Below, in pieces: positions 29,496-37,578 of a stretch of DNA of 64,000 nt. A program made the position numbers and the translations under genes. The notes beneath the pieces are model-generated. The model was not told where the DNA came from. It saw only the letters and a program-made list of their open reading frames with translations, and ran no database searches. The stretch is from Thioalkalivibrio sp. ALJ12 (GTDB taxonomy: Bacteria; Pseudomonadota; Gammaproteobacteria; Ectothiorhodospirales; Ectothiorhodospiraceae). The stretch is taken from the NCBI RefSeq assembly GCF_000378305.1, contig NZ_KB899540.1:129924-193923 (forward strand), written 5' to 3'. Every line of letters starts with the position of its first letter. Positions within the stretch are counted from its first letter, which is position 1.

Positions 29496-30748
29496 TGTCC
29501 GTCGAACAAGGAAGCGCGACGACCGGGTTCGGGACCCGCCGGCACTGGGCCCTGCAACTGATCGCCCGGGCCCTGCGCGGTCTCGAGCAGGGACAATTGA
29601 CGCTGGTCGGCCCACGCGGGGAACGGGAGGTCGTACAGGGCGAGCAACCCGGACGTGAAGTGATCTGGCACCTCAAGCGGCCCTGGCGGACGCTGCTGCG
29701 CATCCTGCGCCACGGCGATCTCGGCTTTGCCGAGGGCTATATTGCGGGGGACTGGAATACGCCGGACCTGAAGGGCCTGCTGCACCTCGCCACCGACAAC
29801 GAGGCGGCGCTGGCCGATCTTGCGGCTCGCCCCGTGGTCCAGCGTCAATTCGACGCCCTGCGCCACTGGTGGCACCGCAACAGCCGCCGCGGCAGTCGTG
29901 CCAACATCCGCTTCCACTACGATCTAGGCAACGACTTCTATCGCATGTGGCTGGATCCGAGCATGAGCTACTCCGCGGCCCTGTTCAGCCGCGGCGACGA
30001 GGCACTGGAAAGTGCCCAGCAGCGCAAGTACGAGCGCCTGCTGGATCAACTCGACGCCGCCCCCGGGTCCCACATCCTCGAGATCGGGTGCGGCTGGGGC
30101 GGCTTTGCCGAACTCGCCGCGCGTCGCGGCCATCAGGTCACGGCCATTACCCTGTCGCAAGAGCAGCTCGACTACGCTCGCGAGCGGATCGAGCGGGCCG
30201 GTCTCTCCGACCGTGTCGAACTGCGCCTGCAGGATTACCGGGATCTGCACGGCCAGTTCGATCACGTCGTCTCGATCGAGATGTTCGAGGCGGTCGGACA
30301 GCAATGGTGGCCCAGCTTCTTCGAGACCTTGCGTGCCTGCCTGCGCCCAGGCGGGCGCGCCGCACTGCAGGTCATCACCATCGACGAAGCCGCGTTCGAG
30401 TATTACCGCAACAACGCCGATTTCATCCAGATGTATGTCTTCCCGGGCGGGATGCTGCCGTCCGTCCCCCGCTTCAACGCCGCCGCCCGCCAGGCGGGCC
30501 TCGCGATCGGCGATCAGCAGTTCTTTGGGCAGGACTACGCCGAAACCCTGCGTCGCTGGGATCGCGAGGTGCGCCATGCCGAACCCGTTATCGAGGCCCT
30601 GGGATACTCGCCCGAGTTCCTCCGCATGTGGCGCTACTACCTCGCCTACTGCGAAGTCGGTTTCGAGCACCAGCGTGTCGACCTGATGCAGGTAGTCCTG
30701 GAGCCCCACGACCGGGACGAGCGCGTGCCCCACATAACTTCCCAATAA
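29495..30748 (+). CDS. cfa: Cyclopropane-fatty-acyl-phospholipid synthase family methyltransferase
   Basis: This 417-residue protein has a CFA N-terminal domain (GFAEGYIAGDWNTPDL) and a SAM-binding fold (ILEIGCGWGGFAELAA). It also has FHYDLGNDFYRMWLDPSMSYS, described here as two parts (FHYDLGNDFY and SMSYSAALF), and VSIEMFEAVGQQWWPSFF. It transfers a methylene or methyl group from SAM to unsaturated phospholipid chains. In this gene order the product could be a cyclopropane, methylated or furan-type fatty acid. The third-gene position in the light-type operon fits protection against singlet oxygen. Confidence 0.9.
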   Translation: MSVEQGSATTGFGTRRHWALQLIARALRGLEQGQLTLVGPRGEREVVQGEQPGREVIWHLKRPWRTLLRILRHGDLGFAEGYIAGDWNTPDLKGLLHLATDNEAALADLAARPVVQRQFDALRHWWHRNSRRGSRANIRFHYDLGNDFYRMWLDPSMSYSAALFSRGDEALESAQQRKYERLLDQLDAAPGSHILEIGCGWGGFAELAARRGHQVTAITLSQEQLDYARERIERAGLSDRVELRLQDYRDLHGQFDHVVSIEMFEAVGQQWWPSFFETLRACLRPGGRAALQVITIDEAAFEYYRNNADFIQMYVFPGGMLPSVPRFNAAARQAGLAIGDQQFFGQDYAETLRRWDREVRHAEPVIEALGYSPEFLRMWRYYLAYCEVGFEHQRVDLMQVVLEPHDRDERVPHITSQ

Positions 30749-30785
30749 TCCAAGATTCTCAAGACCCCTCCCCACCGATGAGCGC

Positions 30786-30809
30786 AAACTGGTACCCAAT
30801 CACCAGTTT
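30786..30809 (+). other. 8-bp hairpin after cfa
   Basis: AAACTGGT (30786-30793), loop ACCCAATC, ACCAGTTT (30802-30809). It lies 37 bases past the cfa stop and is followed by ATTGGG, not a U-tract. A weak terminator or 3' stabilising hairpin is possible. The remaining gap to 30939 has no gene; a TAGAAT hexamer at 30850 could be a -10. Confidence 0.4.
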
Positions 30810-30939
30810 ATTGGGACACCAGTCACAGGACGGTTCTGGATTCGTCGACTAGAATGCAAATTTCCGGGCTCATGGAAAGCGGGATCCGCGCACCACCCGC
30901 CCCGTGTGGTCGAGCCCCGATTGGTCGAGGACCCCAGCC

Positions 30940-31392
30940 ATGCAACAACGCATTCAGTTCCGCGAGGCCAGCTGGCCCGCCGACGCCGAAGCCATCTCCG
31001 CCGTCCGACGCGAGGTCTTCATCGACGAACAGGGCGTCCCCGAACCGCTGGAATTCGACGGTCTGGATGTGACCGCATTGCACTGGCTGGCCATCGGCCC
31101 CGGCGAAGAACCCATCGGTACCCTGCGCATGCTGCCCTCCGGTCAGATCGGGCGCATGGCCGTGCGCGAACCCTGGCGCGGCCACGGCATCGGCTCGCGG
31201 CTGCTCGACTACGCCGTCGAGGCCGCCATCCGCCATGGCTGGCGCGAGGTCTGGCTAAACGCCCAGAACACCCGCCTGGGCTTCTACGCCCAGCACGATT
31301 TCTTCATCATCTCCGACACCTTCGAGGACGCCGGCATCCCCCACCGCCGCATGCTCCGCCGCATCCGCCAGCCCCTGGCGCAGGCCAGGTAA
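30940..31392 (+). CDS. ElaA-like GNAT acetyltransferase
   Basis: This 150-residue protein has the GNAT motif A GQIGRMAVREPWRGHGIGSRLLDYAVEAA, seen as MAVREPWRGHGIGSRLL. It has an N-terminal ISAVRREVFIDEQGVPEPLEFD typical of the ElaA/YjdJ branch. Family members acetylate small amines or proteins, and the substrate cannot be inferred. The ATG at 30940 gives the family N-terminus; codons before it are not conserved. Confidence 0.85.
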   Translation: MQQRIQFREASWPADAEAISAVRREVFIDEQGVPEPLEFDGLDVTALHWLAIGPGEEPIGTLRMLPSGQIGRMAVREPWRGHGIGSRLLDYAVEAAIRHGWREVWLNAQNTRLGFYAQHDFFIISDTFEDAGIPHRRMLRRIRQPLAQAR

Positions 31393-31611
31393 CCAACACC
31401 TGCTCGCGAGTTGCGAGTCCTCCGAAAACACTCGGGACAATGGTCCCGTGCCGCACACCACGCTGTGGGTGACCACGATTGTTGGTACGGCCCCTTCCCG
31501 GCACAGCCGCTCGAACCGAATCATCCATCTCCATTGATTGCGCATGCGCGTAGATGCGCGATGGGCGGTAGTTGCCTATGCTGAGTAGAGACCCTGCCCG
31601 GAGGCGACTGC

Positions 31612-32094
31612 ATGGCCGAACCGACTACCGACCCCGTGATGGAAGATGCCGCCGTGCTTCTCGGGGAGCTGCTGGACCAAACCCGGCGGCGCTTCTGGCT
31701 GCATGCGCGCGTGGGACTCCTGGCGGAGTTTCGCGGGCTGCAGCTGGGCTCGTATCTGGCCAACATCGCGCGCCGCCACCGGCATACGGACATCCGCATT
31801 CTGGTAGACGACGATCTGGCGCTGCGCGATCGCATCCCTGGACTGGTCGAAACCATCAAGCGTCTGCCCACCGCCGTCACCGTGCGCCGGCTCGATGCCG
31901 CCGAGGAGAGCCCCCTGACGCTGACCGCAATCGCTGACCACAGCGGCTGGATGCAGCTGACGCAGGCTGGAGGGCAACGAATCCTTCGGGGGGATGTCGA
32001 TGATCGTGGGGGCACCCAGCGGGCCGCCCTGGATTTCGAGGCGAACTGGAGTCTCAGCGATGAAGCGATCGAACTGCGCCGGCTCATGGTCTAG
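31612..32094 (+). CDS. Conserved protein of unknown function (DUF7931-like)
   Basis: This is a 160-residue soluble protein without signal or membrane segments. The pattern LDQTRRRFWLHARVGL...ILVDDDLALRDRIPGLVETIKRLPTAVTVRRL resembles the domain that is often attached to GNAT acetyltransferases in gammaproteobacteria. In these the fold looks phospholipase-D-like but without the HKD motif. A GNAT gene lies just upstream, in keeping with that association. It overlaps the following gene by 35 bases, which suggests coupling. Confidence 0.6.
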   Translation: MAEPTTDPVMEDAAVLLGELLDQTRRRFWLHARVGLLAEFRGLQLGSYLANIARRHRHTDIRILVDDDLALRDRIPGLVETIKRLPTAVTVRRLDAAEESPLTLTAIADHSGWMQLTQAGGQRILRGDVDDRGGTQRAALDFEANWSLSDEAIELRRLMV

Positions 32095-32896
32095 GCGCCG
32101 CACCCTGCGCATCCTGGCGGGGAGCCTGCTACTGCCCGGACTCTCGGCACCCGCGTTGGCCCGCGACCCACAGGCCGAGGTCGCCGTGCTCCCGCTGCAA
32201 AATCGCCCGGCCGCCGAGATCCTGCCAGAGCTACAAGGCCTGTTCGGGAATGCCGCCACGCTGCGCGCCGATGGGTTCCGCCTCCTGGTTCGCGCCGACG
32301 CCCAGACCCTCGTGCAGATCCGCGAGGTCGTGGCCGAACTCGACCACAGCGCCCAGGATCTCGTCCTCTCGGTACGCCGCAGCAGCGAGCGCCCCCGGCA
32401 GGAAACCGGTGCAGGGATCGACATCGAATCCGGCCCGGATGGCACCCAGGCCCGCGGTACCGCCCGGCGCTGGACCACCACCCGCCACGACGACCAGACC
32501 CAGCAGATCCGCCTGCGCGAAGGCACCGAGGCCATCATCCTGGTCGGCGAGACCGAGGCCCACGGCTTCCGCGTATTCGCCGGCCGCGCCGGCTTCGGCA
32601 TGGAACCCGTCTTTCGCGACACCGCCCGCGGCTTCCGAGTGCAACCCCACACACAGCCCGACGGCCGCATCCGCGTGGATATTTATCAGCTGCACGAACA
32701 GCCACCCCACACCACCATGGGCCGCGTGGAACGCCAGTCCCTCGAATCCTCCATCACCATCGACCCCGGTGCATGGCACGAACTCGCCGGAGTGGGCCGC
32801 ACCCTCGACCTCGACGAACGCGGCATTGTCTCCCGTCGCACCACCCGCGAACGCGACGCCCTGCCCCTTCAGATCCGGGTCGACCCGATCGATTGA
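32060..32896 (+). CDS. Exported protein with a secretin-type N-domain but no secretin pore
   Basis: This 278-residue protein starts at ATG 32060, inside the previous gene. A twin-arginine-like basic N-terminus (SWSRRRTLRILAGSLLLPGL) precedes an Ala-x-Ala site. Residues about 45-105 (AVLPLQNRPAAEILPELQG and LRADGFRLLVRADAQTLVQIREVV) match the NolW-like secretin short domain (ring-forming KH-like fold) of type II/IV secretion systems. The C-terminal beta-barrel secretin domain is absent. The remaining part is beta-rich with conserved-looking Arg/Glu pairs. It may form a periplasmic ring or regulate one; no secretion genes are nearby. Confidence 0.65.
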   Translation: MKRSNCAGSWSRRRTLRILAGSLLLPGLSAPALARDPQAEVAVLPLQNRPAAEILPELQGLFGNAATLRADGFRLLVRADAQTLVQIREVVAELDHSAQDLVLSVRRSSERPRQETGAGIDIESGPDGTQARGTARRWTTTRHDDQTQQIRLREGTEAIILVGETEAHGFRVFAGRAGFGMEPVFRDTARGFRVQPHTQPDGRIRVDIYQLHEQPPHTTMGRVERQSLESSITIDPGAWHELAGVGRTLDLDERGIVSRRTTRERDALPLQIRVDPID

Positions 32897-32970
32897 CCGC
32901 CCGACCAAGGAACGCGGACCTTTCTTCGAGACCGTCGGCGCTCCGTGTAGCGCCCAGCGCCTCGCGATCG

Positions 32971-32995
32971 TCATTCCGGAAGCCGCGCAGGAATG
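32971..32995. repeat. TCATTCC...GGAATGA palindrome in the 32897-33261 gap
   Basis: TCATTCC (32971-32977) and GGAATGA (32989-32995) flank GGAAGCCGCGCA, nested in CGATCG/CGATCG. This is the common dispersed form seen in proteobacterial intergenic DNA. Apart from this and the terminator at 33208-33236, nothing was recognised in this 365-base gap. Confidence 0.4.
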
Positions 32996-33199
32996 ATCGG
33001 CGATCGGGGTGCGTCGCTCGTACCCACCACTTTGCCAATCTCGACGTTATGGATACTGGCCTACCGCTCCGCTACGGCCGGCGTGAGGCGATCCAACTGG
33101 GTTCCATCGGTGACCCAGGCCGCAGCAGGTCGGTCCAGCTTCGGTCGACGCTTCTGCGACAAGCGGCTTAAAGATAAGCCGGTTCCGGGGACATGTGGG

Positions 33200-33236
33200 G
33201 CAAAAAAAGAAGGCCCGCTGCTATGGCGGGCCTTCT
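33200..33236 (-). terminator. Intrinsic terminator of the outer-membrane beta-barrel gene
   Basis: Leftward, AGAAGGCCCGC (33236-33226) pairs with GCGGGCCTTCT (33218-33208) across a 7-base loop, and a run of seven T follows. It lies 25 bases after the stop of the beta-barrel gene. The 11-bp GC-rich stem and T7 make this a strong terminator. Confidence 0.9.
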
Positions 33237-33261
33237 GCGGTAGCACAACCGGCGGCGTCGG

Positions 33262-34227
33262 CTACTGGAACCGATAACGCATCCCGAGATTGAGCGCGGT
33301 CTCGTCTCCCGCGCGCACTTCGCCCACAAAGCTGAGGTTGTCGCTGACCAGCTGCTCCATGCCGCCCACGAACCCCAGCTCTCGCTGGTTTCGCATACTG
33401 AGCGTGTCGCTCTGACCATCCAGTTCACTCGACCACGAGCTGGAACGCACCACGTCATAGTCCGACTTGATCCGGCTGTACTTGATGCCGCCGTAAGGAC
33501 GGAAGCTGCCAGTCGTTCGCTCGACAACCAGCGCTGCATGCCACTCCTCGCTGGAATAGCCATCGATGTCCAGCCGATCTCCGCCGCCATTATCAGACGC
33601 GAGGTTCCAGCTCGCATCGGCATCACGCCACTGATACATCACATCCAGATTCAGCGCCGCGTTCTGCGCTTCCCATTCGTGAAGGTTGAACTTGCCGCCC
33701 ACTGCGGCCACCCAGCCCGTATTGGTGCGACCCGAGCTCAACTCATCTCCGGGCTGTCGCGTCGATTCACGCTGGGTGAATTCTCCCTCGCCAGACTGCA
33801 CTCGCGTGGTCCAATGGTTGTCGAAATCGCTGAATCCACTCAGCCGGGTCCGGCTGGCACCAAGACGGCCATACAGTTCGATCCTCGGCGTGACCGAAAA
33901 GTTGATCTGGGCGAACAGGTCCGAGTGATCTTCCCGGGCGTCAATACCACTGATGGATTCGTACTCCGTAGCAACCGGCACCTCGCCTACTTCGCTCACG
34001 AGGATGTCACGTTCTAACAGGGATTCCGATCCAACTCGCGTCTCGCCACGCTGCTCCATATCGCGCCGCGAGTGTTCCACCCCAATCGTCACACTCCAGC
34101 GGTTATCACTGGAGGTAGCAAAGTTACCAACCGGTGCGGCGGAACCAATGGACGGCGCTATCATCGCCGCCGAGCCCAAAGCGATTGCAGCCACGAGTGC
34201 GTTTCGCTTGAAAGCGGTGCTGGTCAT
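33262..34227 (-). CDS. Predicted outer-membrane beta-barrel protein
   Basis: This 321-residue protein has a signal peptide (LVAAIALGSAAMIAPSIGSAA). It then has alternating amphipathic strands ending in LNLGMRYRFQ, close to the terminal aromatic signal for BAM assembly (last residue Gln, Phe at -1). Segments such as IELYGRLGASRTRLSGF and FRPYGGIKYSRIKSDY look like barrel strands of an opacity-type or surface-antigen barrel of about 12 strands. It is not closely similar to the porin next to it. GGGGGAG precedes the ATG. The function is unknown. Confidence 0.72.
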   Translation of the reverse strand: MTSTAFKRNALVAAIALGSAAMIAPSIGSAAPVGNFATSSDNRWSVTIGVEHSRRDMEQRGETRVGSESLLERDILVSEVGEVPVATEYESISGIDAREDHSDLFAQINFSVTPRIELYGRLGASRTRLSGFSDFDNHWTTRVQSGEGEFTQRESTRQPGDELSSGRTNTGWVAAVGGKFNLHEWEAQNAALNLDVMYQWRDADASWNLASDNGGGDRLDIDGYSSEEWHAALVVERTTGSFRPYGGIKYSRIKSDYDVVRSSSWSSELDGQSDTLSMRNQRELGFVGGMEQLVSDNLSFVGEVRAGDETALNLGMRYRFQ

Positions 34228-34255
34228 ATTCTCCCCCTAGACAAACAAGATCGGA

Positions 34256-34279
34256 TCGGGCGTCGTATAAAAAGCCCGA
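34256..34279. other. Hairpin in the leader of the beta-barrel gene
   Basis: TCGGGC (34256-34261) pairs with GCCCGA (34274-34279) around a loop containing TTTTTATA on the leftward strand, 29 bases before the start. It may be a leader hairpin or a promoter element. The rest of the 480-base gap to the porin gene holds only the two tandem terminators at 34597-34658 and the hairpin at 34661-34678. Confidence 0.35.
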
Positions 34280-34596
34280 GACGTGTGCGTGAGCGAACCA
34301 TAAAGGTCCACCCAGAAGGGGATCAACGAATCTCGCGCGATTTATCTGCCCATCCGTTACCTGGGCGTGAGGTTGCAACGCATACGCCCGCCTTAGAGGG
34401 CCAACTCGGCACGGGGTTGCGCACGCTTCAAGATGGACCGCACGTCGCGCGTACCATTCGCCGCCACCAAGACATCACTTGAAACGCAGGCAGGAGAGTC
34501 ACTTCACTACGCGCCGTTGCGCGTCACTTGGGTCACACGGTGGTCACGCGTGTCCGCATCGCCTCGGCGCACTGCAGCCCTTCGGGAAAGCCTCAA

Positions 34597-34617
34597 CAAA
34601 AAAGTCCCGAACGGGGC
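34597..34617 (-). terminator. Second (backup) terminator downstream of the porin gene
   Basis: Leftward, GCCCCG-TT-CGGGAC (34617-34604) is a 6-bp stem including one G-T pair, followed by TTTTTTG. It lies 20 bases beyond the main terminator and probably catches readthrough from the highly expressed porin. Confidence 0.65.
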
Positions 34618-34630
34618 CGAAGGTCGTGCA

Positions 34631-34658
34631 TAAAAAACGGGGCCCCTGGGGGCCCCGT
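34631..34658 (-). terminator. Main intrinsic terminator of the porin gene
   Basis: ACGGGGCCCC (34637-34646) pairs perfectly with GGGGCCCCGT (34649-34658), and a T6 run follows leftward. A further perfect hairpin AACAAGC/GCTTGTT (34661-34678) sits between it and the stop codon, 29 bases downstream of the porin. Confidence 0.92.
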
Positions 34659-34707
34659 AAAACAAGCTAGTGCTTGTTGTTATACCGCTTGTAAGCAGTG
34701 CTCGGGC

Positions 34708-35796
34708 TTAGAAGGACACCCGCATCCCGGCGCCCACACCCGTGAAGGAAGTGGAGCTACTGCCGGTGAACACGCCACCCTCACCACCGAGCAGACCGGC
34801 GGTACCCGCATGGTTCGGGGCGTCGTTGTCGTAGTCGGCGTAGGAAACGCCGGCGTAGGCCATCACGCGGTTACTGAAGTTGTGCTTCACCGCGATGGCG
34901 GCGTAGTCGACGTTGCCGTCGTTACCGTCGTTCTTGTTGCGGGTGTGCCCCAGGTTCAGCACGAAGTCATTCCGGCCCATGGTGTAGGTGCCCGACAGGA
35001 AGTAGTTGTTGCCGTCACCTTCATCGATGCCGGCCTGAGAGTCCCATTTGAAGTCGGTCACTTCACCGACCAGACGGAACGGACCGGCGCGCCAGTCAGC
35101 CCCGATCTTGGTGGCGCGGAAATCTTCCCCGTCTTCATTGTAATCATTGGCATGGGTGTGCGCCACGTACAGTTCGACCGGGTCCAGATCGAAGTTCAGG
35201 CGCCCGGCGACCGCAGAATTGCTGTCATCAGCGTTGTTCACGATCACCGCAGCATTCAGACTGACAATGCCGAAACTGTTCGAGTAGGCAATCGCGCGAT
35301 CCAGGTAGGAACCTTCACCCAGGCCACCAATAACCTGCGGGTTCAGGCGGGCACCGTTGGTACGGGCCTGCATGAAGGTCGCGTTCAGCGGGTCTTTGCC
35401 GGCGGTGACGAAGGGCGAGGTCATGCGACCCATGGTCACACGGCCAAAGTTGCCTTCCAGACCAACGTACACGTCACGGGCGGACTGCCCGGAACCGAAT
35501 CCAGCACGGGTGGTTACGTCCTGCTCGATCTTGGCCAGCGCGGTCAGACCGTTGCCCAGGTCGTGGTTAACCATGACGCCAAGACGATTCGGGTTCGCAC
35601 CATCAGCGCGGGCATCGCCCTGGACGCCAGTGAAGCCGCCGTCGTGCACACGGAAGCCGCTGTCGAGATCGCCACCGCTATGGTGGACGACCTGCGTCTG
35701 CAGCTGGCCGAACAGGGTGACGGAGGAGTCAGCGGCGGCGAAGGCCGGGACCGCGAAGGCGCCGGCAACGGCGACTGCGAGAATCTGTTTTTTCAT
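34708..35796 (-). CDS. General Gram-negative trimeric porin
   Basis: This 362-residue protein has a signal peptide (KKQILAVAVAGAFAVPAFAA) and a mature start ADSSVTLFGQLQTQV typical of proteobacterial porin_4-type barrels. It includes GRVTMGRMTSPF and loop-rich strands, and ends in GAGMRVSF with the C-terminal Phe for BAM recognition. It should be an outer-membrane diffusion pore, and acidic loops fit a halo- or alkaliphile. A strong promoter, ribosome-binding site and double terminators suggest high expression. Base use is less GC-rich than in neighbours. Confidence 0.92.
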   Translation of the reverse strand: MKKQILAVAVAGAFAVPAFAAADSSVTLFGQLQTQVVHHSGGDLDSGFRVHDGGFTGVQGDARADGANPNRLGVMVNHDLGNGLTALAKIEQDVTTRAGFGSGQSARDVYVGLEGNFGRVTMGRMTSPFVTAGKDPLNATFMQARTNGARLNPQVIGGLGEGSYLDRAIAYSNSFGIVSLNAAVIVNNADDSNSAVAGRLNFDLDPVELYVAHTHANDYNEDGEDFRATKIGADWRAGPFRLVGEVTDFKWDSQAGIDEGDGNNYFLSGTYTMGRNDFVLNLGHTRNKNDGNDGNVDYAAIAVKHNFSNRVMAYAGVSYADYDNDAPNHAGTAGLLGGEGGVFTGSSSTSFTGVGAGMRVSF

Positions 35797-35873
35797 GTTG
35801 CGTATCTCCCAGGAGAGGTGTTTGGTTCGTTTCTACGCCTGCATCCACGGTCGATGCCGCGAATGACAGGTGT

Positions 35874-35902
35874 TTTATATACACCACGGTGTCGCATTTC
35901 AA
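35874..35902 (-). promoter_or_regulatory. Strong sigma-70 promoter of the porin gene
   Basis: On the leftward strand TTGAAA (35902-35897), a 17-base spacer and TATAAA (35879-35874). It lies about 78 bases before the porin start, giving a leader of roughly 70 nt. Near-consensus hexamers and perfect spacing agree with a highly expressed porin. From 35903 to 36290 the gap is relatively AT-rich with no gene or further element recognised. Confidence 0.75.
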
Positions 35903-36294
35903 CCCTTTGTGGCGAAAAAATGTCGAGTGCGTTGGAAGTTTGCGCCTCGGTAACCGGGAGGAACGCATGGATACGGGTGAAAGACAGTGCAGAACTGCAT
36001 CGCAAGGCACTGAATATTCGGAATAATGGCAACCGCCGAGAACGCACGGTAGTTGTGATGGAGCACCCATATAAGGATGATCTTATGTTGTAGAAAAGTG
36101 CGCTTTCAGGCGGGTTAGAGGATGGAATACGGCCGCCCTGAAGCTGTTGCATATGTGCAACGAAGCGGTACAGGGCAGGCGTTCGAGAGTATTTGTTGCG
36201 GGAAGGCGACAATTGAGGCGACGGCGCGAAGGCTGGAGTGATGCGTTTCGCTTGGTTCAACGCATCCTGCGGCGTGCAAGGCGGAAGATGGAGT

Positions 36295-36366
36295 TGTAGG
36301 AGGCCAGCCCTCTGGCCGATTGGGAGTCGCCCAATGCCCGATCGGCCAGAGGGCTGGCCTCCTACA
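36295..36366. repeat. Large perfect palindrome (26-bp arms) of the GTAGGAGGCC family
   Basis: Left arm 36295-36320 begins TGTAGGAGGCCAGCCC, and the right arm 36341-36366 is its exact reverse complement. The centre holds a second stem TGGG-AGTCG-CCCA. The left arm recurs almost unchanged at 53697-53720. It lies just after the leftward UbiH-family gene stop (36388) and probably acts as a dispersed REP-type element and terminator. Confidence 0.75.
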
Positions 36367-36387
36367 GGGGGTGTGGCAGCGATTGCG

Positions 36388-37578
36388 CTAGTCGAGGCCG
36401 AAGGCGCGGCGGGCGAGGCGCCGCTTGACGGGGTCGGCCTGGTCGACCAGGCGCAGGCCGAGGCCGCGCAGCTCCGGGAGGCCGGCGGCCTGGGTGCCGA
36501 ACAGGAGCTTGAAGCCGTCCATCGCGCGTTGCATGAGGGCGTTTTCCGGGCGGCGGGCGCGGGTGTAGGCGCGCAGGACGGCCTCCGTGCCCGGGTCGTG
36601 GCGGGCGGGGCCGCGCAGCCCGTCGACCAGGGTACGGGCGTCAGCCAGACCCAGGTTCAGGCCCTGCCCGGCCAGCGGGTGGATGGTGTGGGCGGCGTCG
36701 CCGGCCAGTACCACGCGGCCCGCATGGTAGGTTTTGGCGTGCCACGCGGTGAGCGGGAAGCTGGCGCGCGGGGACGTGGCGGTAATCGCGCCCAGGCAGC
36801 CATCGGTCTCCTGCTCCAGCGCCGCACAAAAGGCCTCGTCGTCCAGGGCCAGGGTGTCTTCGGCGGCGGGCCATTCCGGCTGTGACCAGACGATGGAACA
36901 GCGCCCGTCCGCCAGCGGCAGGAGCGCGATGATCCGGTCCTCGACGAAGCGCTGCCAGGCGGTGTCCTGGTGCGGGTGCTCGGTGGTAATGGTGGCGACA
37001 ACGCCGCGCGCGTCGTAGTCGTGTCCGGTAAACGGGATACCGACGTAGTCGCGGACACGCGAGCGCGCCCCGTCGGCCGCGACCAGCAGGCGGGCCGAGA
37101 CGATCGGGTGTCGGTGGTCGCCGTACACATCAACCCGATCCGGGCGGCGATCGAGGACTTTCCATTCGGTCTGCGGGTAGAGGACAACGCCCGCGGCCTC
37201 GCACTGGCTCCAGAGGACAGCTTCGAGCGCGGCGAGCTCGACCGTCCAGCCAAGCGCCGGGACACCCAGCGCGTCCGCATCGAAGCGGATATGGCCGGGG
37301 CCGTTCGCATCCCAGACGTACATGCCGGAGAACGCATGGGCGCGGCGCTGCTCCAGCGCCTTGCGCACGCCCAGCTCGTCGAGAAAGGCCATGGAGGCGG
37401 AGTTGAGCGTGGCAACCCGCGTGACCGGTGTCGTCTCCGGATCGAACTGGGGCGCGGCGTTGCGTTCCAGCACGCCAACCCGCAGGCCCTGCCGCGCGGC
37501 GCCCAGGGCGATCGCCCCGCCGACGGCGCCCGCGCCCACGACCAAGACGTCCAGCGTTTCGAGGGTGCCTTTCGTCAT
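36388..37578 (-). CDS. UbiH/UbiF/VisC-family FAD monooxygenase (likely UbiI-type)
   Basis: This is a 396-residue class A flavin hydroxylase. FAD motifs are VLVVGAGAVGGAIALGAARQG, seen as VGAGAVGGAIALG, the DG motif LLVAADGARSRVR, and GDAAHTIHPLAGQGLNLGL. The latter is the C-terminal hallmark of ubiquinone ring hydroxylases. It probably acts in ubiquinone biosynthesis together with the ubiH gene upstream; which ring position it hydroxylates cannot be told from sequence. The start overlaps the ubiH stop by 4 bases. Confidence 0.9.
   Translation of the reverse strand: MTKGTLETLDVLVVGAGAVGGAIALGAARQGLRVGVLERNAAPQFDPETTPVTRVATLNSASMAFLDELGVRKALEQRRAHAFSGMYVWDANGPGHIRFDADALGVPALGWTVELAALEAVLWSQCEAAGVVLYPQTEWKVLDRRPDRVDVYGDHRHPIVSARLLVAADGARSRVRDYVGIPFTGHDYDARGVVATITTEHPHQDTAWQRFVEDRIIALLPLADGRCSIVWSQPEWPAAEDTLALDDEAFCAALEQETDGCLGAITATSPRASFPLTAWHAKTYHAGRVVLAGDAAHTIHPLAGQGLNLGLADARTLVDGLRGPARHDPGTEAVLRAYTRARRPENALMQRAMDGFKLLFGTQAAGLPELRGLGLRLVDQADPVKRRLARRAFGLD

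Noticed and set aside
35793-36260. Hypothetical 155-codon gene upstream of the porin
   Set aside because: It covers the porin promoter and leader, lacks a ribosome-binding site, and has no coding-like composition.
36237-36290. Coding start at ATG 36238
   Set aside because: It reads through the perfect palindrome and antisense to the UbiH-family gene; no homology pattern.
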